From: Streptomyces sp. TLI_146
GTDB lineage: Bacteria; Actinomycetota; Actinomycetes; Streptomycetales; Streptomycetaceae
DNA: 64,000 nt
Direction of reading: 5' to 3'
NCBI RefSeq assembly: GCF_002846415.1
Contig: NZ_PJMX01000001.1
Span: 3,224,001 to 3,288,000, forward strand
In this document: positions 18,602 through 26,698 of the stretch, one piece after another
Layout of the letters: the number at the start of each line of letters is the position of its first letter
Position numbering within the stretch: position 1 is the first letter of the stretch
The notes under the pieces: model-generated
What the model was told of the DNA's origin: nothing
Databases searched by the model: none
What the model saw: the letters and a program-made list of their open reading frames with translations, nothing else
Made by a program: the position numbers and the translations under genes

Positions 18602-18635
18602 CTTAGGTAAGCCTAAGTAGTTAGGTGAGCCTAAG
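18602..18635 (+). promoter_or_regulatory. Two tandem iron boxes (DmdR/IdeR type) before heme oxygenase
   Basis: CTTAGGTAAGCCTAAG (18602-18617) and TTAGGTGAGCCTAAG (18621-18635) are two inverted repeats TTAGG-N4-CCTAA, 18 bases apart start to start. They match the core of the actinobacterial iron-box consensus TTAGGTTAGGCTAACCTAA. They lie 83 bases before the start codon of the heme oxygenase gene, so iron-dependent repression is expected. Confidence 0.85.
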
Positions 18636-18717
18636 TAGCGGGATCGGTGCTGCCGCTGTGCCGTGCCGTGCCGATCAGTGCTGGTTCCCGTACCCCCTCG
18701 GTCTCCGGAGGCACGCC

Positions 18718-19368
18718 TTGGACACGCCCTTCTCCACCCTCATCCGCACGGCGTCGCACGAACAGCACACCGAGGCGGAGAACTCCGGCTTCATGAGCGC
18801 CCTGCTCGGCGGGCGACTCGGCGTCGAGGCGTACGCCCGGTACACCGAGCAGCTGTGGTTCGTGTACCAGGCCCTGGAGGAGGGCGCGGGCGCGTTGCGG
18901 AACGACCCCGTGGCGGGGCCGTTCATACGGCCCGAGCTGATGCGTACGGCTTCGCTGGAGCGGGATCTGACGCATCTGCGGGGCGCGGGGTGGCAGCGGG
19001 GCGCTGTGCCGCTCCCCTCGACCCGGGCCTATGCGGCCCGGGTGCGCGAGTGTGCGGTGACGTGGCCCGCCGGGTATGTGGCGCACCACTACACGCGGTA
19101 CCTCGGGGATCTCTCCGGGGGGCAGATCATCCGTGACCGGGCGGAGAAGACGTGGGGGTTCGCCCGGAAGGGCGACGGCGTGCGGTTCTACGTCTTCGAG
19201 TCGATCCCGAACCCGGCCGCTTTCAAGCGGGGGTATCGGGAGTTGCTGGATGCGGTGGATGTGGACGATCTGGAGAAGCAGCGGGTGGTGGAGGAGTGTC
19301 GGCGGGCGTTCTCGCTGAACACGGCGGTGTTTCGGGAGCTGGGGGAGGAGTTTCCGCTCAGCGCGTAG
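18718..19368 (+). CDS. hmuO: Biliverdin-producing heme oxygenase
   Basis: 216 residues from TTG 18718, chosen because GGAGG sits seven bases upstream and no ATG or GTG fits as well. It opens the heme ring to biliverdin, CO and Fe2+. The likely proximal heme ligand is His17 in HEQHTEAENSGFM, by alignment with the HmuO pattern, and the distal helix motif GDLSGGQ is present; the ending ..FRELGEEF is also typical. Two iron boxes precede it, so it should be made under iron starvation, together with the HtaA/HmuTUV uptake genes a few kilobases downstream. It probably recovers iron from imported heme. Confidence 0.95.
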   Translation: MDTPFSTLIRTASHEQHTEAENSGFMSALLGGRLGVEAYARYTEQLWFVYQALEEGAGALRNDPVAGPFIRPELMRTASLERDLTHLRGAGWQRGAVPLPSTRAYAARVRECAVTWPAGYVAHHYTRYLGDLSGGQIIRDRAEKTWGFARKGDGVRFYVFESIPNPAAFKRGYRELLDAVDVDDLEKQRVVEECRRAFSLNTAVFRELGEEFPLSA

Positions 19369-19380
19369 CGCTTGGCGGGG

Positions 19381-19497
19381 CCCGGTGTTCGTCTGCGGCG
19401 CCGTCGTGGCTGGTCGCGCAGTTCCCCGCGCCCCTTTTCTGCCCGGTGTTCGTCTGCGGGTGCGTCGTGGCTGGTCGCGCAGTTCCCCGCGCCCCTG
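19381..19497. repeat. Dispersed element, two half copies in direct tandem (site 4)
   Basis: Two left arms in the same orientation, each GTTCGTCTGCGG ... GGCTGGTCGCGCAG then TTCCCCGCGCCCCT, at about 19387-19436 and 19448-19496. They lie between convergent genes; no right arm is present. Confidence 0.8.
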
Positions 19498-19559
19498 GGG
19501 GGCCGGGGGTGGCCGGGGTGTCAGCCTGCGGCCCTGGAGGGGGGTGGGTGCCCGGTGTG

Positions 19560-20219
19560 TCAGCGTGCGCCACTTAGCGTGCGGGCCAGGGTTACCCTGC
19601 CGCCCAGCTCGATCGTGTCGTCCGGGCCCGGGGCCGTGAGGAGTTGGGAGCCCTTGCCCTGGGTGATGTTCAAGGCTCGGCCCAATTGGGCCGTGAGGAG
19701 GAGGGCCGCCGCGCCCGTTGCCTCGTCCTCGTCGATTCCGTCGCCCCGGCCCGGGAACGCCCTGGCCCGGACGCGGCCCGCGGCCTCGTCCTCCCAGCCC
19801 CAGGCGTACACCCACTCCCCCGGCTCCGGCACCTGAAGCGCCTCCACCTCGGCGGCCGAGGCGTACTGCCGCAGGGTGCGCGGCGGGGCCCACTCCGCGC
19901 GGGCGGTGATCCAGGTGAACTCGCCGTCCTGGCGCGCGAAGACGTCGCCCACGGCCAGTTCCAGTACGTCGATGTCGAGCAGCCACGCCGTCCCGACCAA
20001 GGGATGCCCCGCGAAGGGGAGCCGCAGGCCGGGCGTGTAGATGTCGACGGCGCCCCGCTCGGGGTCGTCCACGAACACCGTCTCGCTGAAGCCGAGTTCC
20101 TTGGCCAGCGCCTGCCGGGCCGCCTCGTCGGGCAGCGCGGAGCCCTCGCGCACCACGCCGAGGGCGTTGCCGTGGCGGCCGTCGGGGCCGCAGAAGACCC
20201 TGAGTACGTCGATGAGCAC
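19560..20219 (-). CDS. PhzF-family isomerase/epimerase-like protein
   Basis: 219 residues from GTG 20219 (VLIDVLRVFCGPDGRHGNALGVV); a longer version from 20261 is possible and the start is uncertain. PhzF-fold proteins are made of two similar halves around an active site with a catalytic Glu and the pattern GHPLVGTAW (second strand-helix) and DEATGAAALLL near the C-terminus, both present. At about 220 residues it is shorter than the usual 260-300. Substrate is unknown; phenazine genes are absent. A second, fuller PhzF protein is encoded at 37.3 kb. Confidence 0.85.
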   Translation of the reverse strand: MLIDVLRVFCGPDGRHGNALGVVREGSALPDEAARQALAKELGFSETVFVDDPERGAVDIYTPGLRLPFAGHPLVGTAWLLDIDVLELAVGDVFARQDGEFTWITARAEWAPPRTLRQYASAAEVEALQVPEPGEWVYAWGWEDEAAGRVRARAFPGRGDGIDEDEATGAAALLLTAQLGRALNITQGKGSQLLTAPGPDDTIELGGRVTLARTLSGAR

Positions 20220-20270
20220 GCCGGGTACGCCGTTTTCCGTCACCCCGGCATTCAACAACACCCGCGACGG

Positions 20271-20310
20271 CCGCAGGGCCGCACCCTTCGCAAAGGGTGC
20301 GGCCCTGCGG
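20271..20310 (-). terminator. Strong hairpin terminator after the HtaA operon
   Basis: Perfect 18-base inverted repeat, CCGCAGGGCCGCACCCTT (20271-20288) and its complement (20293-20310), around a four-base loop. It lies 12 bases after the stop of the minus-strand HtaA gene and in front of the downstream PhzF start. No long U tract follows on either strand. Confidence 0.8.
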
Positions 20311-20322
20311 TGCGGGTCGGGG

Positions 20323-21816
20323 TCAGGCGCGGCCGAGGGCGGTCCGGCGGCGGGCCGCGTACACGGCGGCCGCCCCCGTCACCGCGAGCGCGCCCGCCGC
20401 GCCGAGGAGCGGCCCGGTCGGGGCGGAGGAGCCGGTGGCGGCGAGGGTGGCGCCGGTGGTCGAGCCTCCGACGTTCCCGCCGAGGTTCCCGCCGACGGTG
20501 GCGGCGGCCCCGGAGGTGCCGGAGGTGCCAGTTCCACCGGCCGTACCGCCGCCGCTCGTCGTCGCCGTGTCACCGGTGGCGTCCAGGTCCGCGCTCTCGC
20601 TCAGCCCCAGCGCGACGGTGACGGGGTCGATGGCCTCCCCCGCCTTGTACGGGGACTGCTCGCCGGGCCGGGCGAAGACGGCGGCGCCGTCGGCGGTGAA
20701 GGCCGCCGGTACGGCGCTCAGCCGCACCACGTCCTTGCGGGCCGTGAAGTCGGCCCGGGAGAGGTCGAGGGAGGCGAACTCGACGTTCCGCTTGACCCCT
20801 TGGGGCGTGGTGACGTCGACGTACAAGGCACCCTTGGCGCCGGACGCCGCTATCCGTACGGCGCCGAAGGCGATGTCGAGGTTGCCGTGGGCCGCGTAGG
20901 TGAAGCGGACGTCGCCCCGGAAGGAGGCGTTCACTTTGCGGGCGTCGGCCTTCAACTCACCCTTGTCGAGCGGGAACCCGAAGGAATCCTTGGAGGCGGT
21001 GGCGCCCTCGGAGACGGCAGTGTTGCCGCCACCTGCGATGTACGCGCGCCACGACTGCTTGATCCCCCAGCTGAGCTGGGCCTTCACGACTTTGTCGGAG
21101 GCGGGGGTGGGGGTGGCGGGCTTGGTGGGGGTCGGCTTGGCGGGGGCGGGCTTCGTGGGAGTGGGCTTGGTCGGGGTCGGCTCGGTCGGGGTCGGGGCGC
21201 CGCCGCCCATCGGGAACGTCAGCGTCGCCGGGTCCAGCTTCTCCCCCTTCTTGTAGTTGCCGTTGAACGCGGCGGCGCCCTGCTCGGTGAGCGTGGCCGG
21301 GATGTCCTTGAAGGTCATCGCGGCGCCCTGCGACGGCTTCACCCGCGACAGGTCGAGGTCGGCGAGCGGCACGTCGTCGGTGGTCCTGTCCTTGCCGCCG
21401 TCCTTGGTGGTCACGTCGGCGGTGATGACGCCGGTCGTGGTGGTCGTCGTCACCTTCAGGTCGGACAGTTTGATGTCGAGGACACCGCCGTGCGCCGAGA
21501 ACCGGACGCTCCCCTTGAAGGCGGTGGCACTGGCGTGCGTGGAGGTGTCGTACGCCCCGGTGCCGTCCACGAATGTGAACACGCCGTTCCCGGCGGCCTG
21601 CTGGGCACCGTCCGCGACCGTGATGCCCCCCGCCCCGACATACCGGCGGAAGCTGTCCTTGAACCCCCAGTCGAGCGTGGCCCCCTTCAACTCGACTTTC
21701 GAAGCGGCGCGGGCGGGGACGACGGACAACACCGTGGCAGCACTGGCCGCACAGACGACGGCGATGGCCGTCGTACGGGCGGTGGAGCGGGAGAGACGGG
21801 GGGAAGTGACGGGCAT
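20323..21816 (-). CDS. HtaA-domain heme-binding surface protein with LAXTG-type sortase signal
   Basis: 497 residues. A Sec signal peptide (about 1-37, ending ARA-A) is followed by two HtaA (heme transport-associated) domains, about 40-205 and 248-420, each opening with a KxxLxWGxKxSxRxY pattern (ATLDWGFKDSFRRYV; AQLSWGIKQSWRAYI). A Thr-Pro-Lys linker of about 35 residues separates them. After a Gly/Thr/Ser-rich stalk comes LAATG (about 458-462), a hydrophobic segment and a basic end ARRRTALGRA: a class E sortase signal for covalent wall anchoring. It probably captures heme at the cell wall and passes it to HmuT. It is second in an operon behind the other HtaA gene and the iron box at 23402. 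Confidence 0.93.
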   Translation of the reverse strand: MPVTSPRLSRSTARTTAIAVVCAASAATVLSVVPARAASKVELKGATLDWGFKDSFRRYVGAGGITVADGAQQAAGNGVFTFVDGTGAYDTSTHASATAFKGSVRFSAHGGVLDIKLSDLKVTTTTTTGVITADVTTKDGGKDRTTDDVPLADLDLSRVKPSQGAAMTFKDIPATLTEQGAAAFNGNYKKGEKLDPATLTFPMGGGAPTPTEPTPTKPTPTKPAPAKPTPTKPATPTPASDKVVKAQLSWGIKQSWRAYIAGGGNTAVSEGATASKDSFGFPLDKGELKADARKVNASFRGDVRFTYAAHGNLDIAFGAVRIAASGAKGALYVDVTTPQGVKRNVEFASLDLSRADFTARKDVVRLSAVPAAFTADGAAVFARPGEQSPYKAGEAIDPVTVALGLSESADLDATGDTATTSGGGTAGGTGTSGTSGAAATVGGNLGGNVGGSTTGATLAATGSSAPTGPLLGAAGALAVTGAAAVYAARRRTALGRA

Positions 21817-21866
21817 GGTCGAGTGGCTCCTTGGTAGATGGAGGGAGAGGTGGGCTGGTCAGTCGG

Positions 21867-23375
21867 TCAGTCGGTCCTGGGGGGAGCCGGGGGCGTGGCG
21901 GATGCGGTTTCGGGGTCGGCTGTCGTGGTGGGCGTCGCGGGCGCGGCCCCCTGTTCCCGAGCGCCGTCGCCTTCAGGCCGTGCAGGGCCGCCCCTCGCAT
22001 CCCCGGAGCCCTTCAGGGGCGCGGGGAACTGCGCGACCGGCCCACGGCGGCCCGCAGTCGAAGAACGACGCACCGCGAACCCGATCGCCGCCGCGGCGAC
22101 CAACCCCGCCCCCACGAGCCCGAGGTACAACGGCCCGTGATCCGACGAGGCCGAGGCGGCGGCGGCCTCCGGTCGGGCAACCGGCGAGGGCGAAGAGGGC
22201 GAAAGCGACGGCGCGGCCGACCCCCCGCTCCCCACATCCGGCAGCGCCGGCAGCCGAGCCGCCCCCTCCACCGCCACGGCGAGCGACACCGGGTCCATGA
22301 CGGTCCCCGCCGGGTACATCCCGCCGAACACCTTCGCCCCCGCAGCCGTCAGCGTCGCGGGCGCCTCGGAGACGGCCACCAGGCCGTCGCGCGGGGCGAG
22401 TCGGCCCGCCGGGAAGGTGATCAGGGGGCGCCCGGCCGAGGAGAGCGTGCCCCGGCCGTCCGCGACCTCGACCGCGATCCGGTCGAGGGTGAGCGCGAAG
22501 TGGGCGCCCGTGAACCGGACGGCGCCCGCGAACGAGGCATCGAGCGTGCCCTTCTCGTCGTCGTACGAGCCGTGCCCGCGCGGGAACCTGAACAGCGCGC
22601 CGCCGTCCTGGGCCCCGCCCGACAGCGTCCAGCCGCCCCGGGCGACCGGCCCCGTGACGTACTCCCGGAAGGTCCGGCGCACCCCCCAGTCGACGGCCGC
22701 GTCCACGAAACCGGCGCTCGCGCTCCTGGAGGGGGCGGGGGACGAAGTCGCCGAGGGCGTCGGCGTGTCCACCGACAGGCTCACCGGGTCGAGCGCCGTC
22801 CCGGCCGGGTAGTACCCGGCGAAGGCCGCGGCCCCCTGCGAGGTCAGCGTCGCGGGCACGTCGGTGAGCGCCACGGGCGAACCGCCGCCCCGCATGTCGA
22901 TGCCGCCCAGGGACAGCGCGGCCAGCGGCACTTGGCGTGCCGTGGTGACCTTGCCGGTGCCCTTCGCCCGGCTGGTCATGTCGGCGTAGAGGGTGCCCCG
23001 GCCGCCGGAGATACGGACGGCGGGGCGGGCGATGGTCAGGTCGAGCGCGTACGAGCCGTCGGCCCCGGGGTGCCCGGTGAACCGGACCCCGCCGGAGAAG
23101 GCCGCTTCCAGCGCCCCGCCGCCGGGGTCGTACGAGCCCGCCGCCGAGTGGAACCGGAACCGGCCGGTCCCGACCGTGGCGGCCCCGCCGAGCAGCCGCC
23201 AACTCCCGTGCGCCACCGGACCGGTGACGTAACTCTGGAAGGAGGACCGGATGCCCCAGTCGAGCCTGCCGCCGTGCACGGTCCGGTCGGCCGCGTGCGC
23301 CGGGCCCACCGGGACGAGCAGGGCGCCGAGGACCGCCGCGAGCAGGGCGGACACGAGGGAGCGGGACGGCAGCAT
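21867..23375 (-). CDS. HtaA-domain heme-binding membrane protein with repeat-derived C-terminal tail
   Basis: 502 residues from ATG 23375 (GAAGGGG upstream). Signal peptide (ending AHA-A), HtaA domain 1 (about 35-205, RLDWGIRSSFQSYV) and HtaA domain 2 (about 225-390, AVDWGVRRTFREYV), a Ser/Pro-rich stalk, then one membrane segment (LYLGLVGAGLVAAAAIGFAV) and VRRSS. There is no sortase motif, so it is membrane-anchored. After the anchor the frame runs on for about 60 residues, the first of which (GPVAQFPAPL) are the translation of the dispersed repeat found all over this window. The natural stop was probably just after the membrane anchor. It should work with the wall-anchored HtaA protein and HmuTUV in heme uptake. 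Confidence 0.92.
   Translation of the reverse strand: MLPSRSLVSALLAAVLGALLVPVGPAHAADRTVHGGRLDWGIRSSFQSYVTGPVAHGSWRLLGGAATVGTGRFRFHSAAGSYDPGGGALEAAFSGGVRFTGHPGADGSYALDLTIARPAVRISGGRGTLYADMTSRAKGTGKVTTARQVPLAALSLGGIDMRGGGSPVALTDVPATLTSQGAAAFAGYYPAGTALDPVSLSVDTPTPSATSSPAPSRSASAGFVDAAVDWGVRRTFREYVTGPVARGGWTLSGGAQDGGALFRFPRGHGSYDDEKGTLDASFAGAVRFTGAHFALTLDRIAVEVADGRGTLSSAGRPLITFPAGRLAPRDGLVAVSEAPATLTAAGAKVFGGMYPAGTVMDPVSLAVAVEGAARLPALPDVGSGGSAAPSLSPSSPSPVARPEAAAASASSDHGPLYLGLVGAGLVAAAAIGFAVRRSSTAGRRGPVAQFPAPLKGSGDARGGPARPEGDGAREQGAAPATPTTTADPETASATPPAPPRTD
22014..22065. repeat. Dispersed element, half copy inside the HtaA coding region (site 5)
   Basis: AGGGGCGCGGGGAACTGCGC followed by GACCGGCCC, then CCCGCAGTCGAAGAA. 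It is the only copy that lies within a coding frame, in the C-terminal tail of the minus-strand HtaA gene. Confidence 0.85.
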
Positions 23376-23401
23376 GACGAACCCCTTCAAGGGCTGGCGA
23401 C

Positions 23402-23420
23402 TTAGGTAAGGCTAACCTAA
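23402..23420. promoter_or_regulatory. Iron box between divergent HtaA and hmuTUV operons
   Basis: TTAGGTAAGGCTAACCTAA differs from the actinobacterial iron-box consensus TTAGGTTAGGCTAACCTAA at one position. It lies 27 bases before the HtaA start (minus strand) and 62 bases before the hmuT start (plus strand), so one bound repressor dimer pair could close both promoters. A further partial half-site, CTAAGCTAACC, overlaps its right end. Confidence 0.93.
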
Positions 23421-23482
23421 GCTAACCCCTGGCCAATAGGCCACACCCTCGATCCATCCGCAGACGACAGGACGGTGCACCG

Positions 23483-24490
23483 GTGCGAACGACCCGCACG
23501 ACACGACTGCTCACGGGCGCGCTGATCTCCGTACTCGCCCTCACGGGCTGCGGCACCAGCGGCGCGAAAGGCGACGGGCCCGCCCCCGCCGCCCCGGTCG
23601 ACCGCGCCGAACCGCTCGCCGCCCGGGACATCGCGGCGCCGCACCTGCCCGCCACGGTCGACTCGGCGGACGGCCGACGCGTCGAAGTGGCCTCCGCCGA
23701 CCGGGTCGTGCCGCTCACCGGCTCGCTCAGCGAGATCGTCTTCTCGCTCGGCCTGGGCGGGCACGTCGTCGCCCGCGACATCACCGCCACCTTCGAACAG
23801 GCCGCGAAACTGCCGGTGGTGACCCGCGCCCACGACATCTCGGCCGAGAGCGTGCTCTCCCTGAAGCCGACGCTCGTCCTCGCCGACACGGAGACCGGAC
23901 CGGCGGAGGCGATCGGCCAGATCCGCGCCGCCGGGATCCCCCTTGTCGTGGTCGCCCCCGCCAAGAGCCTTGCCGACGTGGGCCGCCGCATCACGACCGT
24001 GGCCGGGGCCCTGGGCGTACCGGGGGCGGGCCGGAAACTCGTCGCCCGGACCGAGCAGCGGATCTCGGCCGTGCGCGAGGGCGTTCCGGCCGCGCCGGAC
24101 GGCAGCAAGCCGCGCGTCGCCTTCCTCTATCTGCGCGGCTCGGCCGCCGTCTATCTGCTCGGCGGCGCCGAGTCGGGCGCGCCCTCGCTCCTGGAGGCGG
24201 CGGGCGCGGTCGACGCGGGCGCGGAGTCGGGGCTGCGCAAGGACTTCACCCCGCTCACCAGCGAGGCCCTGGTGAAAGCCGCACCCGACGCCCTCCTCGT
24301 GATGCGCAAGGGGCTCGCCTCGGTGGGCGGGGTCGACGGGCTGCTGAAGATCCCGGGCGTCGCCCAGACCCCGGCCGGGCTCGACCGCCGGATCGTCTCC
24401 GTCGACGACGGCGTGCTCCTCAACTACGGCCCCCGCACCGACCAGGTCCTGAAGTCGCTCGTGAACCAGCTGTACCAGGGCAGCAAGTGA
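23483..24490 (+). CDS. hmuT: Hemin ABC transporter substrate-binding lipoprotein
   Basis: 335 residues from GTG 23483 (AGGA upstream). Lipoprotein signal with lipobox LALTGC (Cys23), then a class III (TroA/BtuF-like) periplasmic-binding fold: RVVPLTGSLSEIVFSLGLGGHVVARD, the long linker helix region and the C-terminal lobe with AVYLLGGAESGAPSLLEAAGAVDAG. It should bind heme outside the membrane and hand it to HmuU. GTGA overlap links it to the permease gene, and the shared iron box upstream links it to the HtaA proteins. Confidence 0.95.
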   Translation: MRTTRTTRLLTGALISVLALTGCGTSGAKGDGPAPAAPVDRAEPLAARDIAAPHLPATVDSADGRRVEVASADRVVPLTGSLSEIVFSLGLGGHVVARDITATFEQAAKLPVVTRAHDISAESVLSLKPTLVLADTETGPAEAIGQIRAAGIPLVVVAPAKSLADVGRRITTVAGALGVPGAGRKLVARTEQRISAVREGVPAAPDGSKPRVAFLYLRGSAAVYLLGGAESGAPSLLEAAGAVDAGAESGLRKDFTPLTSEALVKAAPDALLVMRKGLASVGGVDGLLKIPGVAQTPAGLDRRIVSVDDGVLLNYGPRTDQVLKSLVNQLYQGSK

Positions 24491-25578
24491 CGGCCTCCCC
24501 GATCGAAGCGGCTCCCGCCGAGGTGCGCGAGCCCGTCGCCAAGGCCCGCCGGTCCACCGCTACTTGGACCCTCACTCTCGCCCTGGCCGTCGCCCTGCTC
24601 GTGCTCGCCCTGCTCTCCGCCGGGCTCGGGGCGTACCACATCCCCCTCTCCGACGTGCTCGTCTCGGTCCGCCACCGGGTAGGACTCGGCGGGCATCCGC
24701 TCGACCGGGTCGGCGAGAGTGTGCTCTGGAACGTACGACTGCCCCGGGTCGTCCTCGCCCTGCTCGTCGGGGCCTCGCTCGGGTGCGCGGGGGCACTCGC
24801 CCAAGGCGTCTTCGGCAATCCGCTCGCCGAACCCGGCGTCATCGGGATCTCGTCGGGCGCGGCGGTCGGCGCGGCCGGCTCGATCGCGCTCGGGCTTGAC
24901 TTCCTGGGCAACTGGACCGTGACGCTCTGCGCGTTCGCCGCCGGGCTCGTCACCGTCCTGCTCGTCTACCTCCTGTCCCGCTCGGGCGGCCGTACGGAAG
25001 TGGTCACCCTGATCCTCACGGGCATCGCCGTGAACGCCTTCGCGGGCGCGCTCATCGGCCTGTTCGTCTTCTTCGCGGACAGCGCGCAGCTCTCCCAGAT
25101 CACGTTCTGGCAGCTCGGTTCGCTCGCCCAGGCCACCTGGCCCAAGGTGCTGGCCGTGCTGCCCTGCGCGGCGGCCGGCCTGGCCATCGCTCCCTTCTAC
25201 GCCCGCAGGCTGGACCTGCTCGCGCTCGGCGAGCGCCCGGCCAGGCATCTGGGTGTGGACGTGGAGCGGCTGCGGATCGTACTGGTCCTGGTGATCGCGC
25301 TGCTGACGGCGGCGGCCGTCGCGGTGGCGGGGGTGATCACCTTCGTCGGGCTGCTCGTGCCGCATCTGCTGCGGATGGCGGCCGGGCCGGGGCACCGGTT
25401 CCTGGTGCCCGCGAGCGCGCTCGGCGGGGCGGTCGTACTGGTCGCGGGCGACCTCGCGGCCCGGACCGCCGCCGCGCCCGCCGAACTCCCCCTCGGCGTG
25501 CTCACCGCGCTCATCGGCAGCCCGTTCTTCTTCTGGCTGCTGCGCAGGACCCGTCGTGGACAAGGTGGTTGGGCATGA
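24487..25578 (+). CDS. hmuU: Hemin ABC transporter permease (FecCD family)
   Basis: 363 residues from GTG 24487, overlapping the hmuT stop by four bases. About ten membrane segments with FecCD marks: LRLPRVVLALLVGASLGCAGALAQG-type segment (about 82-105), NPLAEPGVIGISSGAAVGA, and the cytoplasmic helix before GVITFVGLLVPHLLRM that contacts the ATPase. It forms the heme channel with HmuT and HmuV. Confidence 0.95.
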   Translation: MTASPIEAAPAEVREPVAKARRSTATWTLTLALAVALLVLALLSAGLGAYHIPLSDVLVSVRHRVGLGGHPLDRVGESVLWNVRLPRVVLALLVGASLGCAGALAQGVFGNPLAEPGVIGISSGAAVGAAGSIALGLDFLGNWTVTLCAFAAGLVTVLLVYLLSRSGGRTEVVTLILTGIAVNAFAGALIGLFVFFADSAQLSQITFWQLGSLAQATWPKVLAVLPCAAAGLAIAPFYARRLDLLALGERPARHLGVDVERLRIVLVLVIALLTAAAVAVAGVITFVGLLVPHLLRMAAGPGHRFLVPASALGGAVVLVAGDLAARTAAAPAELPLGVLTALIGSPFFFWLLRRTRRGQGGWA

Positions 25579-26531
25579 GGTTCGTACGGTTCACGGCGGC
25601 GCGCCGCAGGAGCGTGCCCGGTCCCGCAGCCCCCGGCGAGATTCTGGCCGAGGCGTGCGGGCTGCGGGTGCGGCTCGGCGGGCGGACCGTGCTCGACGGG
25701 GTGTCCGTGCGGGCCCGCGCCGGGGAGGTGCTCGCGCTGGTGGGGCCGAACGGCGCGGGCAAGTCGACTCTGCTGGGGGCGCTCGCCGGGGACGTCGCCG
25801 GCTGCGGGGGCAAGGTGCTGATCGCCGGGCGGCCGCTCGCCGACTGGTCCCCGGGCGACCTGGCGCTGCGCCGCGCGGTGCTCCCCCAGTCCGCCGCGCT
25901 CTCCTTCCCCTTCCCCGTCGAGGAGGTGGTCCGGATGGGCCGGGCGCCCTGGGCCGGGGTCGGCGGGACGGACGCAGAGGACACAGACGACGTGGTGGTC
26001 GCGGCGGCCATGGCGGCCACCGAGGTGGCCCCCTTCGCCGACCGCCCCTACGCCGCACTCTCCGGCGGCGAGCGCGCCCGGGTGGCGCTGGCCCGGGTGC
26101 TGGCCCAGCGCGCCCCGGTGCTGCTGCTCGACGAGCCGACCGCCGCGCTCGACCTGCGCCACCAGGAGCTGGTGCTCAGGCTGTGCCGGGAGCGGGCCGG
26201 GGCGGGGGACGCCGTGGTGGTGGTCCTGCACGACCTGGGGCTCGCGGCGGCGTACGCGGACCGGGTCGCCGTGCTGCACGCCGGGGCGGTGGCGGCCGAG
26301 GGGGCGCCCGCCGAGGTGTTCCGCGAGGAGCTGCTGAGCCGGGTCTACCGGCAGCCGGTGGAGGTCTTCCCGCACCCGGAGACCGGGGTTCCGCTGGTGG
26401 TGCCCAAACGGGAGCCCGTACGGAGTCACGGGGGCGCAAAGAAGCGTGCGGGGGCGCAAGAAATCAGCCAAGCGCAGGCGTGTGAGCCCGGGGCGAAACT
26501 GCTGGATCATGGTCCACGCAGCGCTGCTTGA
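25575..26531 (+). CDS. hmuV: Hemin ABC transporter ATP-binding protein
   Basis: 318 residues from ATG 25575, which overlaps the hmuU stop (ATGA). Walker A GPNGAGKSTLLG, Q-loop VLPQSAALSFPF, signature LSGGERARVALARVLAQ, Walker B VLLLDEPTAALDLRH and switch HDLGLAAAYADR. The last 40 residues (after the family end at PHPETGVPLVVPKR) form a basic and polar tail not typical of HmuV. It powers heme import. Confidence 0.94.
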   Translation: MRFVRFTAARRRSVPGPAAPGEILAEACGLRVRLGGRTVLDGVSVRARAGEVLALVGPNGAGKSTLLGALAGDVAGCGGKVLIAGRPLADWSPGDLALRRAVLPQSAALSFPFPVEEVVRMGRAPWAGVGGTDAEDTDDVVVAAAMAATEVAPFADRPYAALSGGERARVALARVLAQRAPVLLLDEPTAALDLRHQELVLRLCRERAGAGDAVVVVLHDLGLAAAYADRVAVLHAGAVAAEGAPAEVFREELLSRVYRQPVEVFPHPETGVPLVVPKREPVRSHGGAKKRAGAQEISQAQACEPGAKLLDHGPRSAA

Positions 26532-26633
26532 CCGTTCCTTGACCTGACCATGGCTTTCCTGTGATTGGCCTGTTATCGACGGCCGGGAGGCGGCAGGAGG
26601 TGAGAGCTGAATCACTGACCCGATGGGTATCGG

Positions 26634-26670
26634 TCAGGTAAGCCTCGGTTAAGTTAGGTCCGCCTCACCC
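26634..26670 (+). promoter_or_regulatory. Degenerate iron-box-like sequences before efeO
   Basis: TCAGGTAAGCCTCGGTTAA and, overlapping its end, TTAGGTCCGCCTCACC carry the TTAGGT..GCCT half of the iron box but poor second halves (about 13 and 12 of 19 matches by hand count). They lie 30-65 bases before the efeO start, where an iron box would be expected. Confidence 0.5.
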
Positions 26671-26698
26671 CCCTGACCGAAACCAGTGTGGAGCCCGC

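Noticed and set aside
19560..20219. PhzF gene as sign of a phenazine cluster
   Set aside because: No phzA/B/D/E/G genes are near; PhzF-fold proteins are widespread with other roles. The same holds for the second copy at 37.3 kb.
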